From NCBI RefSeq assembly GCF_902168175.1, contig NZ_CABHOU010000052.1, forward strand, positions 28,281 through 92,280: a DNA stretch of 64,000 nucleotides. Direction: 5' to 3'. The DNA is from an uncultured Chitinophaga sp. Its GTDB lineage: Bacteria; Bacteroidota; Bacteroidia; Chitinophagales; Chitinophagaceae. Position 1 is the stretch's first letter, and every line of letters starts with the position of its first letter. Positions 16,650 through 25,053 of the stretch are shown piece by piece. The notes beneath the pieces were generated by a model. It ran no database searches. It was not told where the DNA came from and saw only the letters and a list, made by a program, of their open reading frames with translations. The translations under genes and the position numbers were made by a program.

Positions 16650-19600
16650 ATGATGTATCAACCAAATTACAAACGGATGCTGGCGGCGGTGCTGATATGC
16701 CTGCTCATGCTCCCGCTGGCCGTACTAGCCCAGTTCAAGGTAACGGGCAAGGTCACCGACAAAAAGACCAACACCGTGGTGCCCGGTGTAGTGGTAAGAG
16801 AAAAGGGCACCAAACAGGGTACTACCGCAGGTGCGGACGGTACGTTCAGCCTCGACGTAAAATCGGGCGATGCCACGCTGCTGGTGAACTTTATGGGTTA
16901 CATGCAGCAAACCATTACGGTGGGCGGCCGTAGTATGATAAATATCGAACTGGAAGAAGATGTAAAAGCCCTGAGCGATGTGGTAATCATCGGTTACCAG
17001 GATATTACACGCCGTAAAACCACCGGTGCGGTAGCTTCTGTAAAAGGTAAAGAAATAGAGAACACACCTTACGCAACCTTTGATGCGATGTTACAGGGCA
17101 GGGTGCCCGGCCTTACCGTGTTAACCACTACCGGTGAACCAGGCAGCAGCAGTATTGTGAATGTGCGCGGTTCTACCAGTGTAAACCCGGGCGGTGTAAG
17201 TGCACCGTTATATGTAATTGACGGTGTGATCTTCGATGTAAGTGATGTTCAGGCCACTTATGGCTTTTCCAACCCGCTGTCTGCCATCAACCCAAATGAT
17301 ATTGAATCAGTAGACGTGTTGAAAGATGCCTCTGCATCTGCTATTTACGGAGCGAGGGCAGCCAACGGCGTAATTATCATCAAAACAAAACGTCCGAAAA
17401 ACGGAGCGCCGCAAATTCGTGTAGGCAGCTACATGGGTATTGCGGATAAACCTGCTATGAAACCCATGGTGGTGGGTGCCGATGAAAGGCGTATGAAGAT
17501 GGACCTGCTGCAGAAGTACGGAGATTATTTAAGGAATCAGCAGTTAGATATGATGCTTACAGACAGTCTGAATCCAGCGTATAATAACAATACCGACTGG
17601 CAGGGACTGTTCCTGAAAAGAGCTACGATCAATAACGTAGATGCAAGCGTAGGTGCTGCATCGGACGTATTTGCTTACCGCCTGGCTTATGGATATTATA
17701 AGGAAGATGGTGTGATGAAGGGATATGACTTCATCCGTTCAAGCCCTCGTTTATTCCTGTCGGTAAAACCTACAAAACAACTGGAAATTTCTAACGACCT
17801 GTTTATCACATTTACAAAAGCAAGGCATGGCCGCGGTGATGGTGGCCGCTATCCTTTTTCTACATGGGGCTTCCCTGCATCATTCTGGAAAGTAGGCGAT
17901 GCAGAAAAGAAGATTTTTACAGGTGATTTTGAGGATATGCTGGATGATGACCGTACCACTTCGGTGATGGGTAATACCCGGTTGTTATACACCTTCGTTC
18001 CCGGACTCGTATGGAACAGTAATGTGGCCTATAACTTCAGTACGGCCAGAAGGGATTATTTCAGGCCGGCCATCATGAACTGGGGCATTAACAGTGCTGA
18101 GAATAATGTAAACCAGATGCGCCGTTATGAGGTGGAAAACTACCTGATGTACAACAAAACATTGGCGGAAGACCATAGCATTTCAGCGCTGGTAGGGCAA
18201 GGCGTGGAAAAGCAGGTGCTTAATAATACTTACCTGTATGGTGCAGGTATAATAGCAGATGCTGTAAAAACAGTAACGGGTGTACCATCCGGACCTGACC
18301 TGAACGGTAATTCCGGTATTCAGGCCCGTACACGTTTGTCTTACTTCGCACGTGTAGGTTATGATTACAAAGGAAAATACCTGTTGCAGCTGAACTATCG
18401 CCGCGACGGATCTTCCCGTTTCTCCAAAAACGACCGCTGGGGCGAGTTTCCCTCCGCCTCTGTTGGTTGGGTAGTGAGTGATGAAGCCTTCTTCAGCAGC
18501 GTATTCAGAAATGCGGTTTCCTTCCTGAAATTCCGCGGTAGCTATGGTGTAACAGGCTCCGATCCACTGGATTATTACGCGCAGTACCAGGGCCTTGTGT
18601 CTGATGCCAGCTATGGCGGCTCCAATGTTAATGGCTCAGGCGGTGGTGCAATGTATACTTATAACGGCACCAACGTAATGTACCCTGATTATGCGAATAC
18701 AAGTGCCGCTAATGGTATTACCTGGGAGCGCAGCCCGCAGTTTAACTTAGGTATGGACCTCAACCTGCTAAAAGATCGTATCCAGGTTACTGCGGATCTT
18801 TATCGCAGAGAGTCTAATGCGAAGGTATTTGATGTACCTGTAACAACTACCACTGGTTACACCCGGGTTAGAAACAACTACGTGGATGTGCTGAACCAGG
18901 GTGTGGAGCTGGCGATCAACTCTACCAACTTCTCTACCAAATCGGGCTTCATATGGCGTACCAATTTCAACATTGCCATCAACGAAAATATGGTGGCCCG
19001 TCTGCCGCAGGGTGGCCGCGACTTTAAGTTCGGGGATCCATGGTTACAGCGCTCTCTCACTGTTGGTCAGCCACTGTTCCAGATCAATGTGTGGAAGGTA
19101 GATGGAATTTACCAGACAGATGCCGAGGTACCGGTTGACCCATTGACGGGTAGACCGTTAAGGGCCGAAAATGGTAATCCTTTCCGTGCAGGCGACCCAA
19201 TCCGCCGCGATCTTAATGGCGATTATATCGTAGATCTCCTGGACAAGGAAAATGCCGGTAACCCAAACCCCAAAATATCTGGTGGTTTAACCAACAGTTT
19301 TAGTTACAAAGGCTTTTCGCTGGATGTGCTGTGCACATTCTTCGCAGGCCGTAAATTATGGAACGGTTACCTGTCTGACAAATTGCAGGATGCCGGTTCA
19401 GCGGATCCTTATAACAGGTGGGGAGGTTATTCAGCAGTGGCATCCGATTTTGGAGACGATTTCTCCTTTTGGAGTGGCCCGGGTAGCACAGGCAATTTGC
19501 CCGGTCTGATCACGAACAGTGTTGAAAAATGGCATATATCTCAGTCCATTTTCGTAGAAGATGCCAGCTTCTTCAGGTTAAAGAACATTCGTCTTGGCTA

Positions 19601-19793
19601 CAGCCTGCCCGAACGCTGGGTAAAACCCACGAAGCTGAAAGGCATCCGCTTCTACGGACTGCTGGACAACGTGTTCACCATTACTTCAGCTACTGTTCCT
19701 GATCCTGAAGCGGTAGGTTATGATGGTTATTCTTCCGGTAACGACTATCCCATCCCGAAGAAATGGACATTGGGCCTGGACATTAACTTCTAA
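16650..19793 (+). CDS. SusC/RagA-family TonB-dependent outer membrane transporter
   Basis: 1047 residues with a signal peptide (to about residue 27, ending VLAQ). The mature N-terminus is a carboxypeptidase-regulatory-like beta domain (KVTGKVTDKKTNTVVPGVVV, about 28-110). Then comes the plug domain, with SusC-specific stretches such as YVIDGVIFD and SIYGARAANGVIIIKTK-like sequence (here ASAIYGARAANGVIIIK), and a long beta-barrel ending in a terminal aromatic (LGLDINF). It imports a large ligand across the outer membrane using TonB energy, with the SusD lipoprotein encoded 11 bases downstream acting as lid. It lacks the extra N-terminal STN domain that signals to anti-sigma factors. The ligand is not evident: no glycoside hydrolase or peptidase gene is in the operon. 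Confidence 0.95.
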   Translation: MMYQPNYKRMLAAVLICLLMLPLAVLAQFKVTGKVTDKKTNTVVPGVVVREKGTKQGTTAGADGTFSLDVKSGDATLLVNFMGYMQQTITVGGRSMINIELEEDVKALSDVVIIGYQDITRRKTTGAVASVKGKEIENTPYATFDAMLQGRVPGLTVLTTTGEPGSSSIVNVRGSTSVNPGGVSAPLYVIDGVIFDVSDVQATYGFSNPLSAINPNDIESVDVLKDASASAIYGARAANGVIIIKTKRPKNGAPQIRVGSYMGIADKPAMKPMVVGADERRMKMDLLQKYGDYLRNQQLDMMLTDSLNPAYNNNTDWQGLFLKRATINNVDASVGAASDVFAYRLAYGYYKEDGVMKGYDFIRSSPRLFLSVKPTKQLEISNDLFITFTKARHGRGDGGRYPFSTWGFPASFWKVGDAEKKIFTGDFEDMLDDDRTTSVMGNTRLLYTFVPGLVWNSNVAYNFSTARRDYFRPAIMNWGINSAENNVNQMRRYEVENYLMYNKTLAEDHSISALVGQGVEKQVLNNTYLYGAGIIADAVKTVTGVPSGPDLNGNSGIQARTRLSYFARVGYDYKGKYLLQLNYRRDGSSRFSKNDRWGEFPSASVGWVVSDEAFFSSVFRNAVSFLKFRGSYGVTGSDPLDYYAQYQGLVSDASYGGSNVNGSGGGAMYTYNGTNVMYPDYANTSAANGITWERSPQFNLGMDLNLLKDRIQVTADLYRRESNAKVFDVPVTTTTGYTRVRNNYVDVLNQGVELAINSTNFSTKSGFIWRTNFNIAINENMVARLPQGGRDFKFGDPWLQRSLTVGQPLFQINVWKVDGIYQTDAEVPVDPLTGRPLRAENGNPFRAGDPIRRDLNGDYIVDLLDKENAGNPNPKISGGLTNSFSYKGFSLDVLCTFFAGRKLWNGYLSDKLQDAGSADPYNRWGGYSAVASDFGDDFSFWSGPGSTGNLPGLITNSVEKWHISQSIFVEDASFFRLKNIRLGYSLPERWVKPTKLKGIRFYGLLDNVFTITSATVPDPEAVGYDGYSSGNDYPIPKKWTLGLDINF

Positions 19794-19804
19794 AAACTAA
19801 CATC

Positions 19805-21313
19805 ATGAAGAAATTCTTTCTCTATATAACAATTGGTTGCACGATGCTTTTTGCATCTGGTTGCAGCAAGTTCCTTGACCAGGAACCGATCAGTAAGCCT
19901 ACTGACCAAAACTTCTGGAAAAACGAAGCAGAAGGCAATTCTGCCGTGGCAGGCATTTATGCACTCCTGCGAAAAGCCCTTACCGGTGGAGATGCAGACC
20001 TGTATTTTGCCCATGGCGATTATCCGTCCGACGAGTTCAATGTGGACCGTGTAGGAGGCGATGCCAGGTCGGCAGCCGCCATCGACTGGTCTGTGTTCGT
20101 AGATACTAACAGTAAACCTTACAGGAGTATCGTGGCCTACCGCAGGTACGATAACTTCTACCGCATCATCGATCAGGCTAACCGTTGTATTAAACTGTTG
20201 CCTACCATTCCGCTGAGCGAGTACACTTCGGGCAACCCGGAAGCTGCACGCGATGCGCTTATGGCTGAAGCCTATTTCATGCGCGCTTATACCTATTTTT
20301 ATATGGCGCGTGTGTGGGGCGATGTTCCCCTGGTGCTGGAGTCTGTAACTGACCTTGCCGGTGCGCCTTTGTTGGCCCGCACCCCGCAGGCTGAAGTACT
20401 GGCCCAATGCATAAAGGATTGTGAGGCTGCGCTTCCTAAATCAACTTATGGTCACCGTAGCTCGGCCGATCGTGGTATACGCGCAAATAAATCGGCAGTA
20501 TTTGCTTTACTGGCTCATATCTACGCCTGGCAAGGAAATTACGCGAAAGTTATTCCTGCCGCAGATTCAGTAATCAGTAAAGGCGGATTCGCGCTGGCCG
20601 ACAGACGTGCGATACCTGCAATGTTTTCCGCTACTGTTTCTTCAGAAGGTATATTTGAGATCGCGATGAGCAGCACTACTGAAGGTAACAGCAATGGCAT
20701 TGCGTTTAAAACGCTGGTGGCCCCTTACCTGATGACCAATACCTCCACCATTCCGCCATATGGCCTCGATAAGAATCACTTGTACAGCACCACTAATCCG
20801 GATGCGCTGTTCACGAACCTTAACGACCTCCGTGCGCAACATGCTTTTGCATTTATGACAACCGGTCAGGAGCCTATCTGTATCAAGTATTCGAATATCG
20901 CTTACACGCAAACCGGCAATCAAAACCCTCTCGCGCGAAACAACATCATCATCTTCCGCCTTTCCGACATCGTGTTGCTGAAAGCCGAAGCTCTTGCTGC
21001 CACATCTGCTTTTGGCGATGCAAGAACAGCGCTCAATAGCATCCGTGCTGCGGCAGAAGCCGGCGATACCGACGCTACAGATGCAGGTCTTTTCGAAGCT
21101 GTAATACAGGAACGCGCTCGCGAGCTGTTCCTGGAAGGACACCGTTTCTACGATATGATCAGGCTGGCACGTGCAAAACAGGTATACAAATTCGGGGCAA
21201 AAATGGATGCCGCCAGTTTTGCTGCCGGTAAATATTACTGGCCGCTTGACATGTTGCTGCTCGTGCTCAACCCTAAACTTACCCAAACTCCATTCTGGGA
21301 AGGAAAACTTTAA
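19805..21313 (+). CDS. SusD/RagB-family surface nutrient-binding lipoprotein
   Basis: 502 residues with a lipoprotein signal ending in the lipobox FASGC, followed by the family's standard opening (SKFLDQEPISKPTDQNFWKN). TPR-like helical pairs run through the middle (for example AEAYFMRAYTYFYMARVWGD, AVFALLAHIYAWQGNYAKVI), and the C-terminal RagB/SusD signature is present (QERARELFLEGHRFYDMIRL). It sits on the cell surface as the lid of the SusC transporter encoded 11 bases upstream. Tandem arrangement and spacing indicate one transcript. Confidence 0.95.
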   Translation: MKKFFLYITIGCTMLFASGCSKFLDQEPISKPTDQNFWKNEAEGNSAVAGIYALLRKALTGGDADLYFAHGDYPSDEFNVDRVGGDARSAAAIDWSVFVDTNSKPYRSIVAYRRYDNFYRIIDQANRCIKLLPTIPLSEYTSGNPEAARDALMAEAYFMRAYTYFYMARVWGDVPLVLESVTDLAGAPLLARTPQAEVLAQCIKDCEAALPKSTYGHRSSADRGIRANKSAVFALLAHIYAWQGNYAKVIPAADSVISKGGFALADRRAIPAMFSATVSSEGIFEIAMSSTTEGNSNGIAFKTLVAPYLMTNTSTIPPYGLDKNHLYSTTNPDALFTNLNDLRAQHAFAFMTTGQEPICIKYSNIAYTQTGNQNPLARNNIIIFRLSDIVLLKAEALAATSAFGDARTALNSIRAAAEAGDTDATDAGLFEAVIQERARELFLEGHRFYDMIRLARAKQVYKFGAKMDAASFAAGKYYWPLDMLLLVLNPKLTQTPFWEGKL

Positions 21314-21324
21314 AGCAAAACATC

Positions 21325-21996
21325 ATGAAACTGAACATATTATTATTAGCGGTATGTGCCAGCCTGATGGTGGCCGTGAGCTGCAAAAAGGCCGATTATC
21401 TTACCGACAGTGGTGTACACTCGGCCAAAACGCCTCTTACTACGTATGAGTTTCTAAAGAACCATCCGTGGAAAAGCTTCGATACATTAGTTACCATCCT
21501 GGATCACTACGGTCTCCAGGAAGAAGTGAACGGCGCGGGTACTTTTTTCGCCGTCACTAACCGTTCCATCAGAAATTACATGAACATGAAGCAGGTGCAG
21601 ACCGAGTTCTGGGACGAAAATGCAAAGTATACCATGGATAGCCTCTACCGCGACCTTACGGCGGATTCTATCCGTCAGTACATGTTTGCTGATAAGATCC
21701 CGGTTTCAGCTCTTACATCGGAGGATCCTGTTCTTAAATCCAGCCTCGCCGGCACAAGTATGGCCGTACGTAAAAGGAGGCAGCAGGTGAGTACCGATTT
21801 CTCATTCGAGCCGGTTTATTATCTCTACCTCGTTAAAGTTCGGGGAGGTTTGGATGATCCCAATAACCCGCCTTCAGGAAACGACCCAAATGTGGATGCA
21901 ACGGTATTATGCCAAACCACCGGTATTGAAACGCAGAACGGTAAAGGGACTATCCTGCACGTACTGCAAAACAGCCATGGTTTTGTGCGGTTCTGA
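21325..21996 (+). CDS. Fasciclin-domain lipoprotein
   Basis: 223 residues with a lipoprotein signal (lipobox VAVSC, then KKADYLTDSG). One fasciclin (FAS1) domain covers roughly residues 35-185: the opening helix SFDTLVTILDHYGLQEEV, the H1-like motif GTFFAVTNRSIRNYM and a later strand LYLVKVRGG. FAS1 domains mediate protein or glycan contacts. Third gene of the SusCD operon, 11 bases after SusD. Fasciclin lipoproteins next to SusCD pairs occur in other Chitinophagaceae and Sphingobacteriaceae and probably serve as an accessory surface-binding protein; that role is inference. Confidence 0.85.
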   Translation: MKLNILLLAVCASLMVAVSCKKADYLTDSGVHSAKTPLTTYEFLKNHPWKSFDTLVTILDHYGLQEEVNGAGTFFAVTNRSIRNYMNMKQVQTEFWDENAKYTMDSLYRDLTADSIRQYMFADKIPVSALTSEDPVLKSSLAGTSMAVRKRRQQVSTDFSFEPVYYLYLVKVRGGLDDPNNPPSGNDPNVDATVLCQTTGIETQNGKGTILHVLQNSHGFVRF

Positions 21997-22030
21997 CAAT
22001 TGTTTATTACTTAACTGAAATGATCTGAAC

Positions 22031-22978
22031 ATGAAATTGCGATATATCATCTTAATACTCTCCGGACTCAGTGTTACCCTGTTCTGCTGCAAAAAGGTGG
22101 AAGAAGGTTACCTGAGCGACAGGATGGAGTACATGCCTTTTACGCTCATCGCTACACAGGGTGCGGCTAGTTATACAACACCTATCCCTGCCGATGGCTC
22201 AACTTTACCACTAAAAGTAAAGTTGCTGGAAATACGCAGTAAGGCCACCGGTAAAGCGCTCGATAGCGCTACCCTGCAACCGCGGGAAGTGCCTATCTAC
22301 CTGGCCGAACTTACGGCTGCAGATACAACGATAGAATTGATCAATAAAAAAATTACAAGGGGCATGAAACGGCCTATTGATATCGCTACCATCGGCGGCC
22401 GTATCATCGTTTCGCCCGCGGCCAGTTTCCTGGATACAGGCCGTTATGAGTTTGATGTGGAAGTGTCAAATATGCGCGGTACCCGGGTATTTAAGAATGC
22501 CGGTAACATCCTGATCGCTCCTAAAACATGGTACACTATTACCCGTCAAACACGTACTTCTTCTCCCGTAGGAGCGGAAACGGATTTCCAGAATATCGGC
22601 GACGGCAGCATGCCTATGACGATCGACCGTTACCCGGATGCGCCTAACAAACTGGTGTTTAAATTTGTAGACACCAAAGGGGTTCCGTTTAATCCTAAAA
22701 ACGGAGAAATTATTCTCCGTGGCGACAGGGCGCACTTTAAACTGTATAATCCTTTCTTTCCGGAAGTAAAAACAGATACGGCGCTGGAGTTCCAGCACCC
22801 TAATCTGACAAGGTTCCCATTCTTTACACAGCCTAATGGCGAAACGAGCTCCTATTACCGTATTCCGGGTGCCTTTAACACAATCAACCGTAACGTAAAT
22901 GCTACTTTCGGCATTACCTTTTTCGGCAGCGGCACCTACATCGTAACAATGCAAACGGGTGTGGAAAGAAAGCCATAA
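22031..22978 (+). CDS. Lipoprotein of a SusCD-associated unknown family (resembles DUF5007)
   Basis: 315 residues. The signal ends in LFCC, so acylation is likely at the second Cys of the pair; the mature chain begins KKVEEGYLSD. The rest looks like beta-sandwich material (DTGRYEFDVEVSNMRG, YIVTMQTG at the end). The opening motif and position after a fasciclin lipoprotein recall the DUF5007 family found in SusCD operons of this order, but I cannot confirm the assignment by search. It follows the fasciclin gene by 34 bases and ends the operon at a terminator (23020-23076). Possibly a surface ligand-binding accessory protein. Confidence 0.75.
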   Translation: MKLRYIILILSGLSVTLFCCKKVEEGYLSDRMEYMPFTLIATQGAASYTTPIPADGSTLPLKVKLLEIRSKATGKALDSATLQPREVPIYLAELTAADTTIELINKKITRGMKRPIDIATIGGRIIVSPAASFLDTGRYEFDVEVSNMRGTRVFKNAGNILIAPKTWYTITRQTRTSSPVGAETDFQNIGDGSMPMTIDRYPDAPNKLVFKFVDTKGVPFNPKNGEIILRGDRAHFKLYNPFFPEVKTDTALEFQHPNLTRFPFFTQPNGETSSYYRIPGAFNTINRNVNATFGITFFGSGTYIVTMQTGVERKP

Positions 22979-23019
22979 CCGTTTTTCGTTTTCTTAATTT
23001 GGTTGAAATATGAACAGAG

Positions 23020-23076
23020 GCCGGCCTTATAATGCTTTGCTCGCGCATGGCAGACTAGGCCGGCATTCTTTTTTTA
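23020..23076 (+). terminator. Intrinsic terminator at the end of the SusCD operon
   Basis: GCCGGCCT pairs with AGGCCGGC, enclosing about 30 bases that include smaller pairings, followed by ATTCTTTTTTT. It separates the lipoprotein operon from the TIM-barrel gene. Confidence 0.7.
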
Positions 23077-23102
23077 TTAAACAGGCTGGGGAACAAATCC
23101 CG

Positions 23103-23184
23103 GCCGCCGTTGTGTCACTCCCTTCAACGGCTGTAACAACCTTGGGCAAAGATCAGATCCTCCATCACGGCGGTGTATACACCG
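23103..23184 (+). repeat. REP-like intergenic repeat, copy C (full length)
   Basis: Core GCCGCCGTTGTGTCACTCCC, CTTCAACGG to 23130, a variable middle (GTAACAACCTTGGGCAAAG), then CATCACGGCGGT and the perfect palindrome CGGTGTATACACCG at 23171-23184. It shares this whole layout with copy E at 43475. The two ends (GCCGCCGT and ACGGCGGT) are nearly inverted repeats of each other. Confidence 0.88.
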
Positions 23185-23345
23185 TAAATCAGCGGTTGCT
23201 CCTTTAACGGCTGTACAAGTGTTTGCCCTTCTTTAAATAATCTCACCCCCTTACCTGATAATTTTAGAAAATAAATTGTACTTTCAGAATGCATTCTATT
23301 TAACCACGTTATTAACAGCCCACATCATTAAAACCACGAAAATCC

Positions 23346-24383
23346 ATGAATAGCAACTTCAATAACCGCAGGGATTTCCTGCGCAGGATGGGTGTATTTG
23401 CAGCCGGCGTAAGCCTCGGTCCGGCCTTCCTGGCAGCCTGTAACAATGCAGGTAAAACCCCTGGGTCCGATAGCGCCAGCGCTGGCACCGATTCTACTGG
23501 TAAGGCCAAAACTGCGGCAGACCTGTTTTTTAAGATCTCCCTGGCTGAATGGTCGTTCCATAAAGCTTTGATGGGCGGTAAAATGGACCACCTCGACTTC
23601 GCCATGCGCGCCAAAAAGGATTTCGATATCAGTGCGGTGGAATATGTGAACCAGTTTTTCAAAGACAAAGCAAAAGATAAAACATACCTGGCCGAAATGA
23701 AGAAACGTTGCGACGACAATGGCGTTCGCAGCGTACTCATTATGTGCGATAATGAAGGCCACCTCGGCGATACGGATGTAAAAGCCAGGCTCAAAGCGGT
23801 AGAGAATCATTACAAATGGGTAGAAGCTGCTCAATACCTGGGCTGCCACTCTATCCGCGTAAATGCGGCAGGAGAAGGTACGGCCGAAGAGGTATCCAAG
23901 GCGGCGATCGATGGTCTGGGAAAACTTACCGACTTTGCAAAAGACTTTAACATAGGCGTTATCGTGGAAAACCACGGTGGTTACTCTTCCGACGGTAAGT
24001 GGCTGAGTAATGTCATGAAATCGGTAAACAAACCCGGCTGCGGCACGCTCCCCGATTTCGGTAACTTCTGCATCAACCGCACCAAACCGGAAACTAATAC
24101 ACCCGAAGGCTGGGCCGCGACCAAATGCCTTGAAGAATACGACAAATACATCGGCGTACAGGAACTGATGCCTTTCGCCAAAGGCGTGAGTGCTAAAACC
24201 TACGACTTCGACGATGCCGGTAATTCTGTTCAGGTAGACTATGATAAAATGCTGAAGATCGTAAAGGACGCCGGGTATACCGGACACATAGGCATTGAGT
24301 ACGAAGGCTCGAAGCTGGGTGAAGAAGAAGGCATCAAAAAGACCCGCGACCTGCTGATAAAAGCAGGCGGTGTTTTAAGCTAA
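23346..24383 (+). CDS. Sugar phosphate isomerase/epimerase-like TIM-barrel lipoprotein with Tat signal
   Basis: 345 residues. The N-terminus has a twin-arginine motif (NRRDFLRRMG), a hydrophobic stretch and a lipobox (FLAAC), so the folded protein is probably exported by Tat and then lipid-anchored. After a Ser/Thr/Gly linker (about 38-57) comes an AP-endonuclease-2/xylose-isomerase-like TIM barrel: FKISLAEWSFH, SVLIMCDNEGHLGD, GCHSIRVNAAGEG, IGVIVENHGGYSSD, LPDFGNFC and GHIGIEYEG carry the Glu, Asp and His residues expected around the metal site. It probably isomerises or epimerises a sugar or sugar derivative in the periplasm. It lies just downstream of the SusCD operon but behind a terminator and repeat, so a shared pathway is only suggested. 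Ends at a terminator. Confidence 0.88.
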   Translation: MNSNFNNRRDFLRRMGVFAAGVSLGPAFLAACNNAGKTPGSDSASAGTDSTGKAKTAADLFFKISLAEWSFHKALMGGKMDHLDFAMRAKKDFDISAVEYVNQFFKDKAKDKTYLAEMKKRCDDNGVRSVLIMCDNEGHLGDTDVKARLKAVENHYKWVEAAQYLGCHSIRVNAAGEGTAEEVSKAAIDGLGKLTDFAKDFNIGVIVENHGGYSSDGKWLSNVMKSVNKPGCGTLPDFGNFCINRTKPETNTPEGWAATKCLEEYDKYIGVQELMPFAKGVSAKTYDFDDAGNSVQVDYDKMLKIVKDAGYTGHIGIEYEGSKLGEEEGIKKTRDLLIKAGGVLS

Positions 24384-24409
24384 GGCTAACCGTCAGTATA
24401 CAATAGGAG

Positions 24410-24440
24410 GGCCGGGCTGCGAAGCCTGGCCTTTCATTTT
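24410..24440 (+). terminator. Intrinsic terminator after the TIM-barrel gene
   Basis: GGCCGGGCT (24410-24418) pairs with AGCCTGGCC (24423-24431) through a GCGA tetraloop with one G-T pair, then TTTCATTTT. Confidence 0.82.
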
Positions 24441-24660
24441 ATCACCATTTTTATCCCACCTGTTGCCAAAAATCCTCAATCTGATCAGTTTTGCAACTGT
24501 GAGGGTTCGTTTCTCACCGAAATGCCTTTTATTTGCACTATACAAACTCCCCAAAGTTAGTTAGCCCGGCAGATGGTCTGCTTTTTGCAATCGTTAATCA
24601 CCCAAAAGGACACGGAACCGACAAAAACCAATTTTTTAACAACAATTAAACCTGGATAGT

Positions 24661-25026
24661 ATGGCTCAGCAAGTTACAACCTCAAGCACCGCTTCTATAA
24701 GCAGTCTCATTCAAGAATTAAAAGCCCGTGGTTACGGACAGGAATTCGTTTTGCGTAACGATGGCCGGGCAAGACTGCAGGAAAACACCCGCAAATACAC
24801 GCCTGAAGAACTGCGTGTGATCGAAACACTGCAAGTGCCAACAGGTTCCAGGTATGCCGATCCCGCTATCATTTACCTGATCGAAGACGAATCGGGCAAC
24901 ACCGGTTACCTGATGAACGCTTTTGGCAGCTATGCTGATTATGAAGGTGATACTTTATATAACTTCATTCGTAAAATGGGCCGTCACGAGCGTTACGAAA
25001 ATACCACTTTTGCCGTTCGCGACTAG
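24661..25026 (+). CDS. Small conserved Bacteroidota protein of unknown function
   Basis: 121 residues, acidic, no signal peptide. The layout is a short helix (SISSLIQELKARGYGQEFVL), a variable middle and a C-terminal strand plus GNTGYLMNAFGSYADYEGD. It resembles a family of roughly 100-residue Bacteroidota proteins that databases sometimes label 'phosphoribosylpyrophosphate synthetase'; there is no PRPP-binding loop here, so that label would be wrong. The FAD oxidoreductase gene starts 27 bases later, so the two may share a transcript. A small inverted repeat (GTGAG...CTCAC, near 24500) lies about 150 bases upstream and could be an operator. Confidence 0.72.
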   Translation: MAQQVTTSSTASISSLIQELKARGYGQEFVLRNDGRARLQENTRKYTPEELRVIETLQVPTGSRYADPAIIYLIEDESGNTGYLMNAFGSYADYEGDTLYNFIRKMGRHERYENTTFAVRD

Positions 25027-25053
25027 CGTAAACGATACCTCACATCACGATCC

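Larger units (their letters stand above)
22979..23345. other. Intergenic region with terminator and a full REP-like repeat
   Basis: Holds the operon terminator (23020-23076) and REP-like copy C (23103-23184). After that, about 150 A/T-rich bases lead to the TIM-barrel gene; a possible -7 variant TACTTTCA lies in them but is not a clean match. No gene is supported. Confidence 0.7.

Noticed and set aside
23010..23207. 65-codon plus-strand frame downstream of the SusCD operon
   Set aside because: It overlaps a terminator hairpin and REP-like copy C; the coding look comes from the repeat.
24661..25026. Naming the 121-residue protein a phosphoribosylpyrophosphate synthetase
   Set aside because: The PRPP-binding loop and the length of a real PRPP synthetase are both missing; only a database naming habit supports the label.
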